Shown here in pieces: positions 23,365 through 32,429 of a stretch of DNA of 32,705 nt. Position 1 is the stretch's first letter; the number at the start of each line of letters is the position of its first letter. The translations under genes were made by a program, and so were the position numbers. The DNA comes from Burkholderiales bacterium (GTDB lineage: Bacteria > Pseudomonadota > Gammaproteobacteria > Burkholderiales > Burkholderiaceae_C). The notes under the pieces were generated by a model, which searched no databases, was not told where the DNA came from, and saw only the letters and a program-made list of their open reading frames with translations. Location: assembly GCA_026400105.1 (NCBI GenBank), contig JAPLPQ010000027.1, positions 1 through 32,705 of the forward strand, given 5' to 3'.

Positions 23365-24618
23365 GTGCTGCTGCTGACCCCTGTTGAAAACGCCTCGACC
23401 GGCTCCGAGCCCGGGACCGCCTGGCGCTGGGCCCAGTCACCCGATGGACTGAAGCTGGCCCGCCAGGGCCTGTCACCGCTCGCCGATCTGCCGCAGGAGG
23501 CGGAATGCGTGCTCGTGATCCCGCCGGACCAGCTGTCCTGGCACCGCGTCAGCTGGCCCAAGATCGCGCCGGCCCGCCTGCGTGCCGCGCTCGAAGGCCT
23601 GCTCGAGGAGCATCTGCTCGACGACCCCGCGCTGCTGCATTTCGCGCTCGAGCCCGGCCTCAAGCCCGGATCGGCCGCCAACGGCTGGGTGGCGGTCTGT
23701 CACAAGGCCAGGCTGCATGCGCAGCTGCAGGCGCTCGAACAGGCCGGCCGCCCGGTCGGACGCATCCTGCCGGCCGCCTGCCCCCAGCCCCAGGAGCAAC
23801 TCTGGCTCCAGGGCGAGGGCGACCGGTCCTGGGGCATCGCCACCGGGCCGGAAGGCGTGCTGGTGCTGCCGCTGGCTGACCAGTCGCAGACCGACCCGAA
23901 CCGGGCCGAACCCGCCATCCCGGCGACCCTCAGGTTGTGGCTGGCGCAGCGCGCGCCCGCTGACGCAGCGAGCCGCCCGGCGGCCAGCGCCGACGCCGCC
24001 CACCTCGCGCTGGCCGAACAGGCCTGGCCCGAACTCCAGTGGAGCGTGGCGACAGCGCCAGAGCGCTGGCTGCAATCGCTGCGCCAGGGCTGGAACCTGG
24101 CCCAGTTCGATCTGAAGCTGTCGGCCAGCCAGCGCCGGGGCCAGTGGCTGCCGCGGGCCTGGCGCACGCTGGCACGCGACCCGGCCTGGCGCCCGGTGCG
24201 CTGGAGCCTGGGCGTGCTGCTGGGCCTGCAACTGCTCGGGCTCAACCTGCTGGCCTGGCAGGAGCAAGCCGCCGAGCGGGCGCAGAAAGCCGAATTGCAG
24301 ACGCTGCTGACGCAGACCTTTCCCCAGGTCAAGCTGGTGCTGGACGCGCCACGCCAGATGCAAGCCGAGCTCGAGCGCCTGCGCCAGCAGCAGGGCGAAC
24401 TCGGCGGCGGCGACCTCGAGAGCCTGCTCGCGGCCCTGGGCGCCAGCGGCCAGCCGGTCAGCTGGCAGAAGATCGAATTCGGCTCCGGCCAGACCCGGCT
24501 GATCGGCGTCAGGCTGGACGCCGCCGCCGAGCAGTCGCTGCAAGGCGCGCTGCAGGCGCGCGGCTGGCGCGTCGAGCCCAACGGCAACGACTGGCGCCTG
24601 GAATGGGAGAGAAAATGA
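23365..24618 (+). CDS. gspL: T2SS inner-membrane platform protein GspL
   Basis: GspL recruits the ATPase GspE to the inner membrane. The 417-residue protein has a cytoplasmic actin-like domain (~1-270; CVLVIPPDQLSWHRVSWPKI, ALEGLLEEHLLDDPALLHFAL). A single span follows (~278-298; WSLGVLLGLQLLGLNLLAW), then a coiled-coil and ferredoxin-like periplasmic domain (~300-417). The start is GTG at 23365; the ATG two bases earlier is in another frame. The Shine-Dalgarno is weak (CGGAAT), so the true start could differ slightly. The stop overlaps the gspM start (ATGA). Confidence 0.9.
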   Translation: MLLLTPVENASTGSEPGTAWRWAQSPDGLKLARQGLSPLADLPQEAECVLVIPPDQLSWHRVSWPKIAPARLRAALEGLLEEHLLDDPALLHFALEPGLKPGSAANGWVAVCHKARLHAQLQALEQAGRPVGRILPAACPQPQEQLWLQGEGDRSWGIATGPEGVLVLPLADQSQTDPNRAEPAIPATLRLWLAQRAPADAASRPAASADAAHLALAEQAWPELQWSVATAPERWLQSLRQGWNLAQFDLKLSASQRRGQWLPRAWRTLARDPAWRPVRWSLGVLLGLQLLGLNLLAWQEQAAERAQKAELQTLLTQTFPQVKLVLDAPRQMQAELERLRQQQGELGGGDLESLLAALGASGQPVSWQKIEFGSGQTRLIGVRLDAAAEQSLQGALQARGWRVEPNGNDWRLEWERK

Positions 24619-25130
24619 CCACGAGCTTGAACACCCGCTGGCAAGCCTGGCTGGCGACGCGCGCGCCGCGCGAACGACTGGTCCTGCAATCGGCGGTCTG
24701 GCTGCTGCTGGCGGCGCTGATCTGGAGCCTGGCGATCGCACCGGCCTGGCGCGTCCTGCAGGCGGCGCCCGCCAGGCAGGCCGCGCTGGTGCCGCAGCTG
24801 CACCAGATGCGCGCGATGGCGACCGAAGCCAAGACCCTGCAGCAGTCCGAGAGCGCCCGGCCGCCGGGCTGGTCCGAGCGGCTGCGCGCGCTCGAGTCGA
24901 CGACCCAGCGCCTGCTCAAGGACCAGGCCCAGCTCAACCCTGCGGGCGAGCAGGTCACTGTCACGCTGCGCGACGCCACGCCAACCGCGCTGGCGCAATG
25001 GCTGCAGGAAACCCGCGTCAACGCCCACCTGCGCCCGACCCGGGTCCAGCTCGAGCGCAGCGGCCCGGCCGGCGCATGGCGCTGGCAGGGTACGCTGGTG
25101 CTGGGCGACCCGAACGGGGCCGGGGCATGA
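24615..25130 (+). CDS. gspM: T2SS inner-membrane platform protein GspM
   Basis: GspM is a bitopic partner of GspL. The 171-residue protein has one span near the N-terminus (~26-46; LQSAVWLLLAALIWSLAIAP) and a periplasmic coiled-coil/ferredoxin-like part (MRAMATEAKTLQQSE; VTLRDATPTALAQWLQETR). The ATG overlaps the gspL stop by 4 bp with GGGAGAG upstream, and its own stop overlaps the gspN start. Confidence 0.9.
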   Translation: MTTSLNTRWQAWLATRAPRERLVLQSAVWLLLAALIWSLAIAPAWRVLQAAPARQAALVPQLHQMRAMATEAKTLQQSESARPPGWSERLRALESTTQRLLKDQAQLNPAGEQVTVTLRDATPTALAQWLQETRVNAHLRPTRVQLERSGPAGAWRWQGTLVLGDPNGAGA

Positions 25131-25942
25131 AGCCAGCCCATCCGGGCGCCAAGCCCAGAACCCGACGCGGCAGCGGCCTGTTCCTGCTGGCGGCGGCACT
25201 CGGTCTGACGGCCGGGGCGATCGCCTTCGCGCCGGCACGCGCGCTGGCGCTGCTGGTGCGCGAAGTCAGCAACGATCAGGTCCGGCTGCTCAACGCGCGT
25301 GGCACGGTCTGGCAAGGCCGGGCCGAATGGGTGCTGACGGGCGGCGCGGGCAGCCGTTCGTCCGCCGCCCTGCCCCAGGGCATGGGCTGGAAACTGGCGC
25401 CGGCCTGGTCCGGCGGACCGGCGCTCAAGCTCAAGCTGTCGGCGCCCTGCTGCGCGCCGCAGGGCATGGACCTGCTGCTGGCCTGGCGCGCGGGCTCGGC
25501 CCGGCTGGAACTGGGCCGCCAGCAAAGCCTCTGGCCGGCGAGCTGGCTCGCGGGACTGGGCGCGCCCTGGAACACGATCCAGCTGCAGGGCAGCCTGCAA
25601 TTGCAGACCGAGGGCAGCGGCATCGAATGGGCCCAGGGCCGAGCGCGCCTGACCGGCCCGTTCGAGCTGCAGGCGCTCGACATCGGATCGAGCCTGTCCA
25701 CGCTCAAGCCGCTGGGCAGCTACCGGATGCGCTTCGAGCCCGATGCCGGCGGCAGCCCGCAGCTGCGGCTCGAAACCCTGCGCGGCGAGCTCAAGCTCAG
25801 CGGCGAAGGACGCTGGACCGGCGGCCGACTGCGTTTTCGCGGTGCCGCCGAAGCCGCAGCGGGCAGCGAGCGCGCGCTGTCCAACCTCTTGAACATACTG
25901 GGGCGGCGCGATGGCGCGCGCGCCCACATCAGCCTGGGATGA
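25127..25942 (+). CDS. gspN: T2SS accessory protein GspN
   Basis: GspN is an accessory inner-membrane/periplasmic T2SS component found in many betaproteobacterial clusters. The 271-residue protein has an N-terminal hydrophobic anchor (LFLLAAALGLTAGAIAFAP) and a beta-rich domain with LLNARGTVWQGRAEWVL, a typical GspN signature near the start. Residues ~150-235 repeat beta segments (WNTIQLQGSLQLQTEG; PLGSYRMRFEPDAG). The start overlaps the gspM stop. The stop lies 4 bp before gspD. Confidence 0.88.
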   Translation: MKPAHPGAKPRTRRGSGLFLLAAALGLTAGAIAFAPARALALLVREVSNDQVRLLNARGTVWQGRAEWVLTGGAGSRSSAALPQGMGWKLAPAWSGGPALKLKLSAPCCAPQGMDLLLAWRAGSARLELGRQQSLWPASWLAGLGAPWNTIQLQGSLQLQTEGSGIEWAQGRARLTGPFELQALDIGSSLSTLKPLGSYRMRFEPDAGGSPQLRLETLRGELKLSGEGRWTGGRLRFRGAAEAAAGSERALSNLLNILGRRDGARAHISLG

Positions 25943-25946
25943 AGTC

Positions 25947-27981
25947 ATGAAGAATCCGTTTAACTCCGCTACCCGCGGCATCCTGGCCCAGGCCATCGCA
26001 CTGAGCCTGGCCGTCAGCGCCCTGCCAGTCGCCTGGAGCCAGACCGGCAGCCCGACGCTGCGCGCCGGCGAGCCGATCACGCTCAACTTCGCCAACGCCG
26101 AGATCGAATCGGTGGCGCGCACCATGGCCACGCTGACCGGACGCAACCTGGTGGTCGACCCGCGCGTCAAGGGCCAGATGAACCTGTCGACCGACCGGCC
26201 GGTCAGCCCGGCCGCGGCCTTCGAGCAGTTCACCGCCGCCTTGCGGCTGCAGGGCTTCGCGCTGGTCGAGGCCCAGGGCCTGTACAAGATCATGCCCGAG
26301 GCCGAAGCCAAGCTGCAGGCGCCCACGGTGGTGACGGCCAACAGCGTGGCCGCCGGCGGCCAGATCGTGACCCAGATCTTCCGCCTCAACCACGAGAACG
26401 CCAACAACCTGGTCACGGTGCTGCGCCCGCTGATCAGCCCGAACAACACCATCAACGTCACGCCCGGCAGCAATGCGCTCGTGATCACCGACTACGCCGA
26501 CAACCTGCGCCGGATCGGTCGCATCGTGGCCGCGCTCGACACCGCGACCGCCAGCGATGTCGAGGTGCTCCCGCTCAAGCACGCGCTGGCCAATGACCTG
26601 GCGCCGCTGGTGCAAAAGCTGATCGAGGGCGGCGCCGCCACCCCGGGTGCCACCGGCCAGGGCGCGGAGAGCAGCTTCAAGACCGTGATCCTGCCCGAGC
26701 CGCGCAGCAATGCCCTGGTGCTGCGCGCGGCCAATCCGGCCCGGGTCGCGCTGGTACGGGCGCTGGTCGACAAGCTCGATCGCCCGAATGCGGCCGGCAG
26801 CCAGGGCAATATCCATGTGGTCTACCTGAAGAACGCCGACGCGAGCCAGCTCGCGATCACGCTGCGCGCCGCGCTGGCCGCCGACAGCGCCACGCCTGGC
26901 AGCGCGGGCGCGACGGCTGGCGCCATCAGCAACACCAGCGCGGCGCGGTCGACTGGCGCGAACGCCGGCACCACGGGCGCCAGCGCTCCGCTGTCCGGAC
27001 CGGCCCAGCCCTCGGTCGGCGGCCAGATCCAGGCCGACCCGGCGACCAATGCCCTGATCATCAGCGCGCCCGAGCCGCAATACCGCCAGCTGCGCAGCGT
27101 GATCGACCAGCTCGACGCTCGGTCTGATCGGCAACAACTCGAGCACCGCGGGCGCCAACATCCTGGGCCTGACCGCAGGCCTGGCAGCCGGCGGCACCGC
27201 GCTCGGCACCGCGGTCAACTCGCTCGGCGGCGGCCTCAACCTGGCGCTGGCGCCAAGCTTCAACGGCCAGCATTACCTCGGCGCGCTGGCCAACTTCCTG
27301 CAGAGCACGGGTGACGGCAACGTGCTCTCGACGCCGAACCTGCTGACGCTGGACAACGAGGAAGCCAAGATCGTGATCGGCCAGAACGTGCCGTTCGTGA
27401 CCGGCCAGTACACCAACAACAACACCGCCAACGGCTCGGTCAACCCGTTCCAGACCATCGAGCGCAAGGACGTCGGCCTGACCCTGCGCGTGCGGCCCCA
27501 GGTCAGCGAGAACGGCACCGTCAAGATGACGGTGTTCCAGGAGGTCAGCAGCATCTCCGACACATCGACCGCCGGCCTGATCACGAACAAGCGCTCGATC
27601 GAGTCGAGCGTGCTGGTCGAGGACGGCAGCATCGTCGTGCTCGGCGGCCTGCTGCAGGACGACTACTCGGGCAAGCAGGACAAGGTGCCCGGACTCGGCG
27701 ACCTGCCGGTGTTCGGCAACCTGTTCAAGAGCGAGCAGCGCAAGCGCAAGAAGACCAACCTGATGGTCTTCTTGCGTCCGGTCGTGCTGCGCGACGGACG
27801 CCAGACCGAATCGCTGACCATGGACCGCTACGAGCTGATGCGCGGCAACCAGATCCAGCAGCAGCCCCAGGCCAACAGCGTACTCGGCATCAACCAGTCG
27901 GCGCAGCTGGCACCGCTCGACCTGAGCCAGTCAAGGCTGCCGCTCGGGACGGCCGCGCCGAACGCCCCGGCAGCGCAATGA
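25947..27981 (+). pseudogene. gspD: Secretin GspD, broken by a deletion with frameshift
   Basis: GspD is the outer-membrane secretin channel of the T2SS. The N-terminal part is normal: a signal peptide ending near ALPVAWSQ, then N0 (ITLNFANAEIESVARTMATL), N1 (TQIFRLNHENANNLVTVL), N2 and N3 (ending in YRQLRSVIDQLDAR). At about 27120-27122 the frame is lost, and the original frame ends at 27314. The secretin domain resumes in the +1 frame from GGT at 27121 (GLIGNNSSTAGANILG) and runs to 27981 with VLSTPNLLTLDNEEAKIVIG and VPGLGDLPVFGNLFKS intact. About 25 residues expected between LDAR and GLIG (the RxQVxVE...FGxxW start of the barrel domain) are missing; a simple deletion must be 2 mod 3 in length. 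No full-length secretin can be made unless this is a sequencing or assembly error. Confidence 0.9.
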
Positions 27982-27994
27982 GCGGGACCCGCGC

Positions 27995-29410
27995 ATGAGC
28001 ACGACCTACCCCCTGCCCTACGCCTGGGCGCGCGAACACCGGCTGCTGCTGCAGCAAGACAGCGACGGCAGCACGCTGTGGGCGCCGCCGCCGAGCGCCG
28101 ACAACCGGCTGGCGCTGGCCAGCGCCCTGGGCGAGGTGCTGCGCCGCCATGGCCCGAGCCGCCTGCAGACCGAGGACGAGACCGCGCTGGTGCAGCGCAT
28201 CAGCGCCGCCTACGCCAACCGGGGCGACGCCAGCGCTGCCGATGTGGTCAGCGAGGTCGAGAGCGACGCCGACCTCAGCCGCATGATGCAGGACCTGCCC
28301 GCGATCGAGGACCTGCTCGAGACCGCCGGCGACGCGCCGATCATCCGCATGCTCAACGCGCTGCTGACCCAGGCCGCGCGCGACGGCGCCAGCGACATCC
28401 ACATCGAGCCCTATGAGCGCCATTCGAGCGTGCGCTTTCGCGTCGACGGCACGCTGCGCGAGGTGGTGCAGCCGAACCGAGCGCTGCACGCGGCGCTGAT
28501 CAGCCGCCTGAAGATCATGGCCGAGCTCGACATCGCCGAGAAGCGGCTGCCGCAGGACGGGCGCATCAGCCTGCGCCTGGGCACGCGCGCGATCGACGTC
28601 CGGGTCTCGACGCTGCCGAGCGCGCACGGCGAGCGCGCGGTGCTGCGCCTGCTCGACAAGTCCGAGTCCAAGCTCAACCTGGAGGCGGTCGGCATGCAGG
28701 GCCAGACCCTGGCGCGCCTCGAGCACCTGATCGGCCAGCCGCACGGCATCATCCTGGTCACGGGCCCGACCGGCTCGGGCAAGACCACCACGCTCTACGC
28801 GGCGCTGCAGCGGCTCGATGCGTCCCAGCTCAACATCATGACGGTCGAGGACCCGATCGAGTACGAGCTGCCCGGCGTCGGCCAGACCCAGGTCAACGCC
28901 AAGATCGACCTGACCTTCGCCAAGGCGCTGCGCGCCATCCTGCGCCAGGACCCGGACGTGATCATGATCGGCGAGATCCGCGACTTCGAGACCGCGCAGA
29001 TCGCGATCCAGGCCTCGCTGACCGGCCACCTGGTGCTGGCCACGCTGCACACCAACGACGCGGCCAGCGCGGTCACGCGCCTGACCGACATGGGGGTCGA
29101 GCCCTTCCTGCTGGCCTCCTCGCTGCTCGGGGTGCTGGCCCAGCGCCTGGTGCGCAAGCGCTGCATCCATTGCCAGGGCGAGGGCTGCGCGCATTGCGGC
29201 CAGACCGGCTACCAGGGCCGCACCGGCATCTACGAGCTGCTGGTCGCCGACGACGCGATCCGGGCCCTGATCCACCGCCAGGCCGCCGAGAGCGAGATCC
29301 GCGCCCACGCGCTGGCTGGCGGCATGGTGCTGATGCGCGACGACGGCGAGCGCCTGGTGCAGACCGGCGTCACCAGCCGCGAGGAGTTGCTGCGCGTTAC
29401 CCGGGATTGA
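27995..29410 (+). CDS. gspE: T2SS ATPase GspE
   Basis: GspE is the cytoplasmic hexameric ATPase that powers pseudopilus assembly. The 471-residue protein has an N-terminal domain that binds GspL (~1-110), then Walker [11 protein letters not shown] (~257-266), the Asp box (MTVEDPIEY), Walker [11 protein letters not shown] and the His box ([13 protein letters not shown]). The four-cysteine zinc motif CIHCxxxxCAHC (~390-401) is present. All catalytic motifs are intact. It begins 13 bp after the gspD stop. gspF normally follows gspE in related clusters but is absent here. Confidence 0.96.
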   Translation: MSTTYPLPYAWAREHRLLLQQDSDGSTLWAPPPSADNRLALASALGEVLRRHGPSRLQTEDETALVQRISAAYANRGDASAADVVSEVESDADLSRMMQDLPAIEDLLETAGDAPIIRMLNALLTQAARDGASDIHIEPYERHSSVRFRVDGTLREVVQPNRALHAALISRLKIMAELDIAEKRLPQDGRISLRLGTRAIDVRVSTLPSAHGERAVLRLLDKSESKLNLEAVGMQGQTLARLEHLIGQPHGIILVTGPTGSGKTTTLYAALQRLDASQLNIMTVEDPIEYELPGVGQTQVNAKIDLTFAKALRAILRQDPDVIMIGEIRDFETAQIAIQASLTGHLVLATLHTNDAASAVTRLTDMGVEPFLLASSLLGVLAQRLVRKRCIHCQGEGCAHCGQTGYQGRTGIYELLVADDAIRALIHRQAAESEIRAHALAGGMVLMRDDGERLVQTGVTSREELLRVTRD

Positions 29411-29435
29411 GCACGGGTCTGCTGGTGTGTCTAGG

Positions 29436-29448
29436 GCGTGTCATCAAT
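29436..29448 (+). repeat. Left terminal inverted repeat of the IS remnant
   Basis: GCGTGTCATCAAT is the exact reverse complement of 29926-29938. The stop codon of the internal minus-strand reading frame lies inside this repeat. Confidence 0.8.
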
Positions 29449-29869
29449 TGAGCCAGATACGGCAACAGCGATCTGGATGACGCCCAGGCAGTCGCGTGGC
29501 GGGAAACTCCTCGGTTTCCCATTTCCACACCCGCTCGGGGTCTTGTTGCCAGGCAACGGTAGAGCGGCTTCTGCACCGTGCTGCCAGCAGCGACATCACA
29601 GGGCTGACCGAGGACAGGGTCAGCGACTGCATCTGAGGCGCGTCGAGCTTGGGCGGGCGACCCGGAATCGGTTTGGCCTTGAGCCCCTGCTCACCGCCCT
29701 GGTAGAAATCGGTCAGCCAGCGAAAGACGATGCGGCGATGCACGCCGTAGGCACGCGCCAGGTCAGTCGCTTTCACTCCAGCTTTGACCGCTTCGACGGC
29801 ACGTAGGCGCATGGCTTCGAGCGTGGCATGGCCCAGTTGGCGGGCGTCGGTCTTCTTGTCGGTGGTCAT
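29444..29869 (-). pseudogene. Truncated IS630-type transposase
   Basis: This 141-residue reading frame (from MTTDKK) begins like IS630 transposases with a helix-turn-helix/winged-helix domain: DARQLGHATLEAMRLRAVEA, VHRRIVFRWLTDFYQGGEQG and GRPPKLDAPQM. After ~80 residues homology stops, and an unrelated tail follows that ends in the left inverted repeat. The DDE catalytic domain (~250 residues) is missing, so it cannot transpose on its own. The start at 29869 is preceded by GTGGAAAA. A protein-binding remnant could still bind element ends. Confidence 0.8.
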
Positions 29870-29925
29870 GCCATTTTCCACGTAAGTGACTTTACTTTCG
29901 GAAAATTTAGTCAACCGTCACGTGG

Positions 29926-29938
29926 ATTGATGACACGC
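29926..29938 (-). repeat. Right terminal inverted repeat of the IS remnant
   Basis: ATTGATGACACGC is the exact reverse complement of 29436-29448. It marks the right end of the element next to the AT-rich leader of the phosphoesterase gene. Confidence 0.8.
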
Positions 29939-29941
29939 GCT

Positions 29942-30069
29942 GGTGTTTTGAAACACAGCACCTGACTGAACCGCATTCATTAATGACATGAATACGTCAC
30001 TATTACTTCTTTAATATGTCATCAATGGCAATTTTAATATCTGGACTATTTTAATTCACGAAATCGTTC
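29942..30069 (+). promoter_or_regulatory. AT-rich upstream region of the phosphoesterase gene with palindromes
   Basis: This 128-bp stretch is markedly AT-rich compared with the rest of the window. It contains the palindrome TGTTT-TG-AAACA (29944-29955), the inverted repeat ATTCAT...ATGAAT (29975-29980 with 29988-29993) and TGACAT-GAAT-ACGTCA (29984-29999). TGTCAT occurs near 30017. Several TATTTT/TAATAT elements could serve as -10 boxes, but no unique promoter is clear. A PhoB-type site is not convincing. Confidence 0.4.
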
Positions 30070-31557
30070 ATGAACCGTACTGATGCCCCTGTAATCAACG
30101 TCAATTCCTCGCGCCGCAAGCTGCTCAAGGGCAGTTTGGCTGCGGGTCTGTTGTCCAGCGTGGGCGCCATCGGCCTGAGCGCCTGTGGTGAGGGCTCCAA
30201 CAGCTGGCGTCCCAAGCGCACAGTGATCGTCATCCTCGAGAACAAATCCTTCAGTGACCTGATCGACAGCAAGGACAGCAGCGGGAATGTGTTGATGCCC
30301 TATTTGAACCAGCTGGCTGCAGCGAGCGCACTGATGACCAAGTCTTACGCTGCACCTACGCCGTATGGCATCGTGCCCACTGGCGGTGCTCCAATCGCGG
30401 CCGACCCGACCAACCTTGCGACCACCACCTGGACCAAGGGACCGGCGTTCACGCATCCGCTGGCAGCGCGAGGCAGCCAGACCAATTATTTTTACCAGTT
30501 CTCCGGACACAACCAGGGCTTCCTGCCCGATTGGTTCCTGCAGCCTGGTTCCGGCCGCACGCTGGGCACCACGGCGCCGAACAACGCGGCGTTCCAGGAC
30601 CAGTATGGCAACTTGCTGGTCGACAGCAATGGTCAGCCCAAGCCCAGCTTCAGTGGCGAAATCGGCTTGTCCAACGAACTGGTGACCTCGTTCCCGAACG
30701 TCAGCCTGCCGTTTACCACCCCCAACCTGGGAGCGTCGCTTATCAGCGCCGGCTTTTCCTTCGCGACTTTCTCGGAATCACTGCCGTACCCGTCATACAA
30801 CGACAAGGCGGCTGTCGCTGTGTCCAATGGCCAGACGGATGGCTATGCCCGCCGCCACAACCCGGCGATCAACTGGATCAATTTCGCCACTTACAGCAAG
30901 ACGGTATCTGCAGACAAGCAGCGCTTCACGTTGCCTCTGGCATCCAATCTGGCCATGGCCAACACGACTGATCCAGACGGCACCAAGTACCCGGGCTTTG
31001 CAGTTGACAAGAATGGCCTGCCGGCTGCATTCGACCAGCTGCCCACCGTATCGCTGGTCGTGCCCGACAACCAGAGCAATATCCACACCGGCACCAAAGC
31101 CGCGTGCGATGCCTGGCTGGCCAAATATATCAAGCCCTTCGCTGACTGGGCTGCACAGAACGACAGTCTGCTGATCGTGACCACCGACGAAGACGGCTTC
31201 ACCGATGCAGGCAACGGCGTGTCCAACGTGGGCATGGACGGCCTGATTGCCAAGTACTACGGTGGCAAGGGCAGCTACATGTACGGTGTCGACAACATCA
31301 CGACGATGTTCTTCGGCCCCGCCAACCGCATCAAGGCCGGCCGTGTAGACACCAAGGTCGACCATTTGAACGTACTGGCAACGGTGCTCGACATGTATGG
31401 CACCCTGGAAAACTTCAAGGCCGATTTCCAGACAGCCTGGAGCGCTGCGGTGCATCCCATCAACAGCAAGTGGGTGGGGGGCGCTGATCCGGTGCGCCAG
31501 AAAGAGCTGACGTCCCAACTGGCCAACCTGACGCCAATCAGTACCGTGACGGTCTGA
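30070..31557 (+). CDS. Tat-exported lipoprotein phosphoesterase (acid phosphatase/phospholipase C type)
   Basis: This 495-residue protein belongs to the phosphoesterase family that includes acid phosphatase AcpA and phospholipase C. The N-terminus carries a twin-arginine motif (SRRKLLKG, Arg15-Arg16) followed by a hydrophobic stretch and a lipobox LSAC (Cys39), predicting a Tat-exported lipoprotein. The N-terminal catalytic region reads TVIVILENKSFSDLI; the usual ENHSF histidine is replaced by Lys. Later blocks fit the family: VSLVVPDNQSNIHTG, then ACDAWLAKYIKPFADW and LLIVTTDEDGF. No good Shine-Dalgarno precedes the ATG. Composition is less GC-rich than the T2SS genes, consistent with later acquisition. 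The preferred substrate is unknown. Confidence 0.85.
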   Translation: MNRTDAPVINVNSSRRKLLKGSLAAGLLSSVGAIGLSACGEGSNSWRPKRTVIVILENKSFSDLIDSKDSSGNVLMPYLNQLAAASALMTKSYAAPTPYGIVPTGGAPIAADPTNLATTTWTKGPAFTHPLAARGSQTNYFYQFSGHNQGFLPDWFLQPGSGRTLGTTAPNNAAFQDQYGNLLVDSNGQPKPSFSGEIGLSNELVTSFPNVSLPFTTPNLGASLISAGFSFATFSESLPYPSYNDKAAVAVSNGQTDGYARRHNPAINWINFATYSKTVSADKQRFTLPLASNLAMANTTDPDGTKYPGFAVDKNGLPAAFDQLPTVSLVVPDNQSNIHTGTKAACDAWLAKYIKPFADWAAQNDSLLIVTTDEDGFTDAGNGVSNVGMDGLIAKYYGGKGSYMYGVDNITTMFFGPANRIKAGRVDTKVDHLNVLATVLDMYGTLENFKADFQTAWSAAVHPINSKWVGGADPVRQKELTSQLANLTPISTVTV

Positions 31558-31622
31558 GAACGTGTTCGAAGTCTCTGCACTGTGAGACGCGCGTGGGGTG
31601 AGAAAAGGCTAGCCAAGCGATG

Positions 31623-32429
31623 TCAAGCGCGAGCAATTGAGGCATCCAGCATGCTCCATGTCTCGGGCCCCACGATGCCATCCGGCACGATGGCGTGGGC
31701 GCGCTGGAAACGGCGCACCGCCGCCTCGGTTTCGGGGCCGAAATTTCCGTCACAAACCATCCCGACGCGCGCCTGAACGTGACGCACCCAGTCACCCTGG
31801 CTAGCGCGGCGCAATGTTGGCCGGGACGGTCGGTCGGGATCATCAGGATGTGAAGGTTCTTGCGCCGGGATCAGATCAGGCCGAGACGGATTTGCCAGCA
31901 TCTCTGCCACGACTTGGCGAAAGGTGAGCATGTCGAAGTCGGGATCTGGCTTGCGTCCCTTGGGCAGCGCATATTCCTTGTGGCCAGCGCAACAATCCGC
32001 CGGCAGGCGAAGATGGTGCAACAGGGCAGCCACCCCACGCCGATAGGCATCCATCTGGACTTCAGGCCAGGGATCATCGCTACGGCCCGTGTTCTCCGCC
32101 TCGATACCGATGAAGCAGGAGTTGCCGTTGTTGCTGTCCTGCCAGCGACCGGCTCCGGCGTGGTTGCACAAGCCGGCAGCGATGACGTAGAAGGTGCCGT
32201 CACGACCGAGCCCCAGCTGCGCCAGCGGTCCTGCCAGATCGGACCGACCCTCGACCAGCAGGCCCAGGCTGGGCATGTTGCCGCGCACTGCGCCCGCCGT
32301 GTGATGGCACAGCACGCCCTTGACCTGCCCCATCTCTCGCCGGCCTCTCGACTGCCAGCCGGGGACCTCTGCCACCTTGAGGCCGGCCTGCTCAAGCACG
32401 TCGGCCAGCCATGTCAGCGAATAGTTCAT
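31623..32429 (-). CDS. N-acetylmuramoyl-L-alanine amidase with peptidoglycan-binding domain
   Basis: This 268-residue peptidoglycan hydrolase has an Amidase_2/PGRP-type catalytic domain (~25-180): VKGVLCHHTAG (zinc ligand His), SCFIGIEAENTG and AGHKEYALPKGRKPDPDFD (second His and the Lys/Asp region). A C-terminal PG_binding_1 domain follows (~205-265; VQARVGMVCDGNFGPETEAA, FQRAHAIVPDGIVGPETW). No signal peptide is evident, as in phage endolysins released by a holin or similar route. GGAGG lies 6 bp before the ATG. The start overlaps by 4 bp the stop of the upstream membrane-protein gene, implying coupled expression. A prophage or tailocin lysis module is one explanation; other accessory cell-wall systems are possible. 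Confidence 0.88.
   Translation of the reverse strand: MNYSLTWLADVLEQAGLKVAEVPGWQSRGRREMGQVKGVLCHHTAGAVRGNMPSLGLLVEGRSDLAGPLAQLGLGRDGTFYVIAAGLCNHAGAGRWQDSNNGNSCFIGIEAENTGRSDDPWPEVQMDAYRRGVAALLHHLRLPADCCAGHKEYALPKGRKPDPDFDMLTFRQVVAEMLANPSRPDLIPAQEPSHPDDPDRPSRPTLRRASQGDWVRHVQARVGMVCDGNFGPETEAAVRRFQRAHAIVPDGIVGPETWSMLDASIARA

Larger units (their letters stand above)
29433..29941. mobile_element. Degenerate ~510-bp transposable element with 13-bp terminal inverted repeats
   Basis: The ends carry perfect 13-bp inverted repeats (29436-29448 and 29926-29938; GCGTGTCATCAAT). The interior encodes only the N-terminal part of an IS630-type transposase on the minus strand and a short tail. In another frame near the left end there is a fragment reading GVIQIAVAV, similar to transposase C-termini. 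The length is under half that of an autonomous IS630 element. No target duplication (TA expected) is evident. The element lies 23 bp after the gspE stop, exactly where gspF would be expected. Confidence 0.75.

Noticed and set aside
23363..23365. ATG at 23363 as the gspL start
   Set aside because: It is in a different frame from GspL; the GTG at 23365 is in frame.
24509..26488. A 659-codon open frame on the minus strand opposite gspL, gspM, gspN and gspD
   Set aside because: It is antisense to well-supported gsp genes, has no recognisable domain and is typical of mirror frames in high-GC DNA.
30000..30030. PhoB box upstream of the phosphoesterase gene
   Set aside because: Only one TGTCAT hexamer is present; a second half-site at 11-bp spacing is not convincing.
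31571..31588. Terminator after the phosphoesterase gene (GTCTC...GAGAC)
   Set aside because: The stem is only 5 bp with an 8-nt loop and no T-run.
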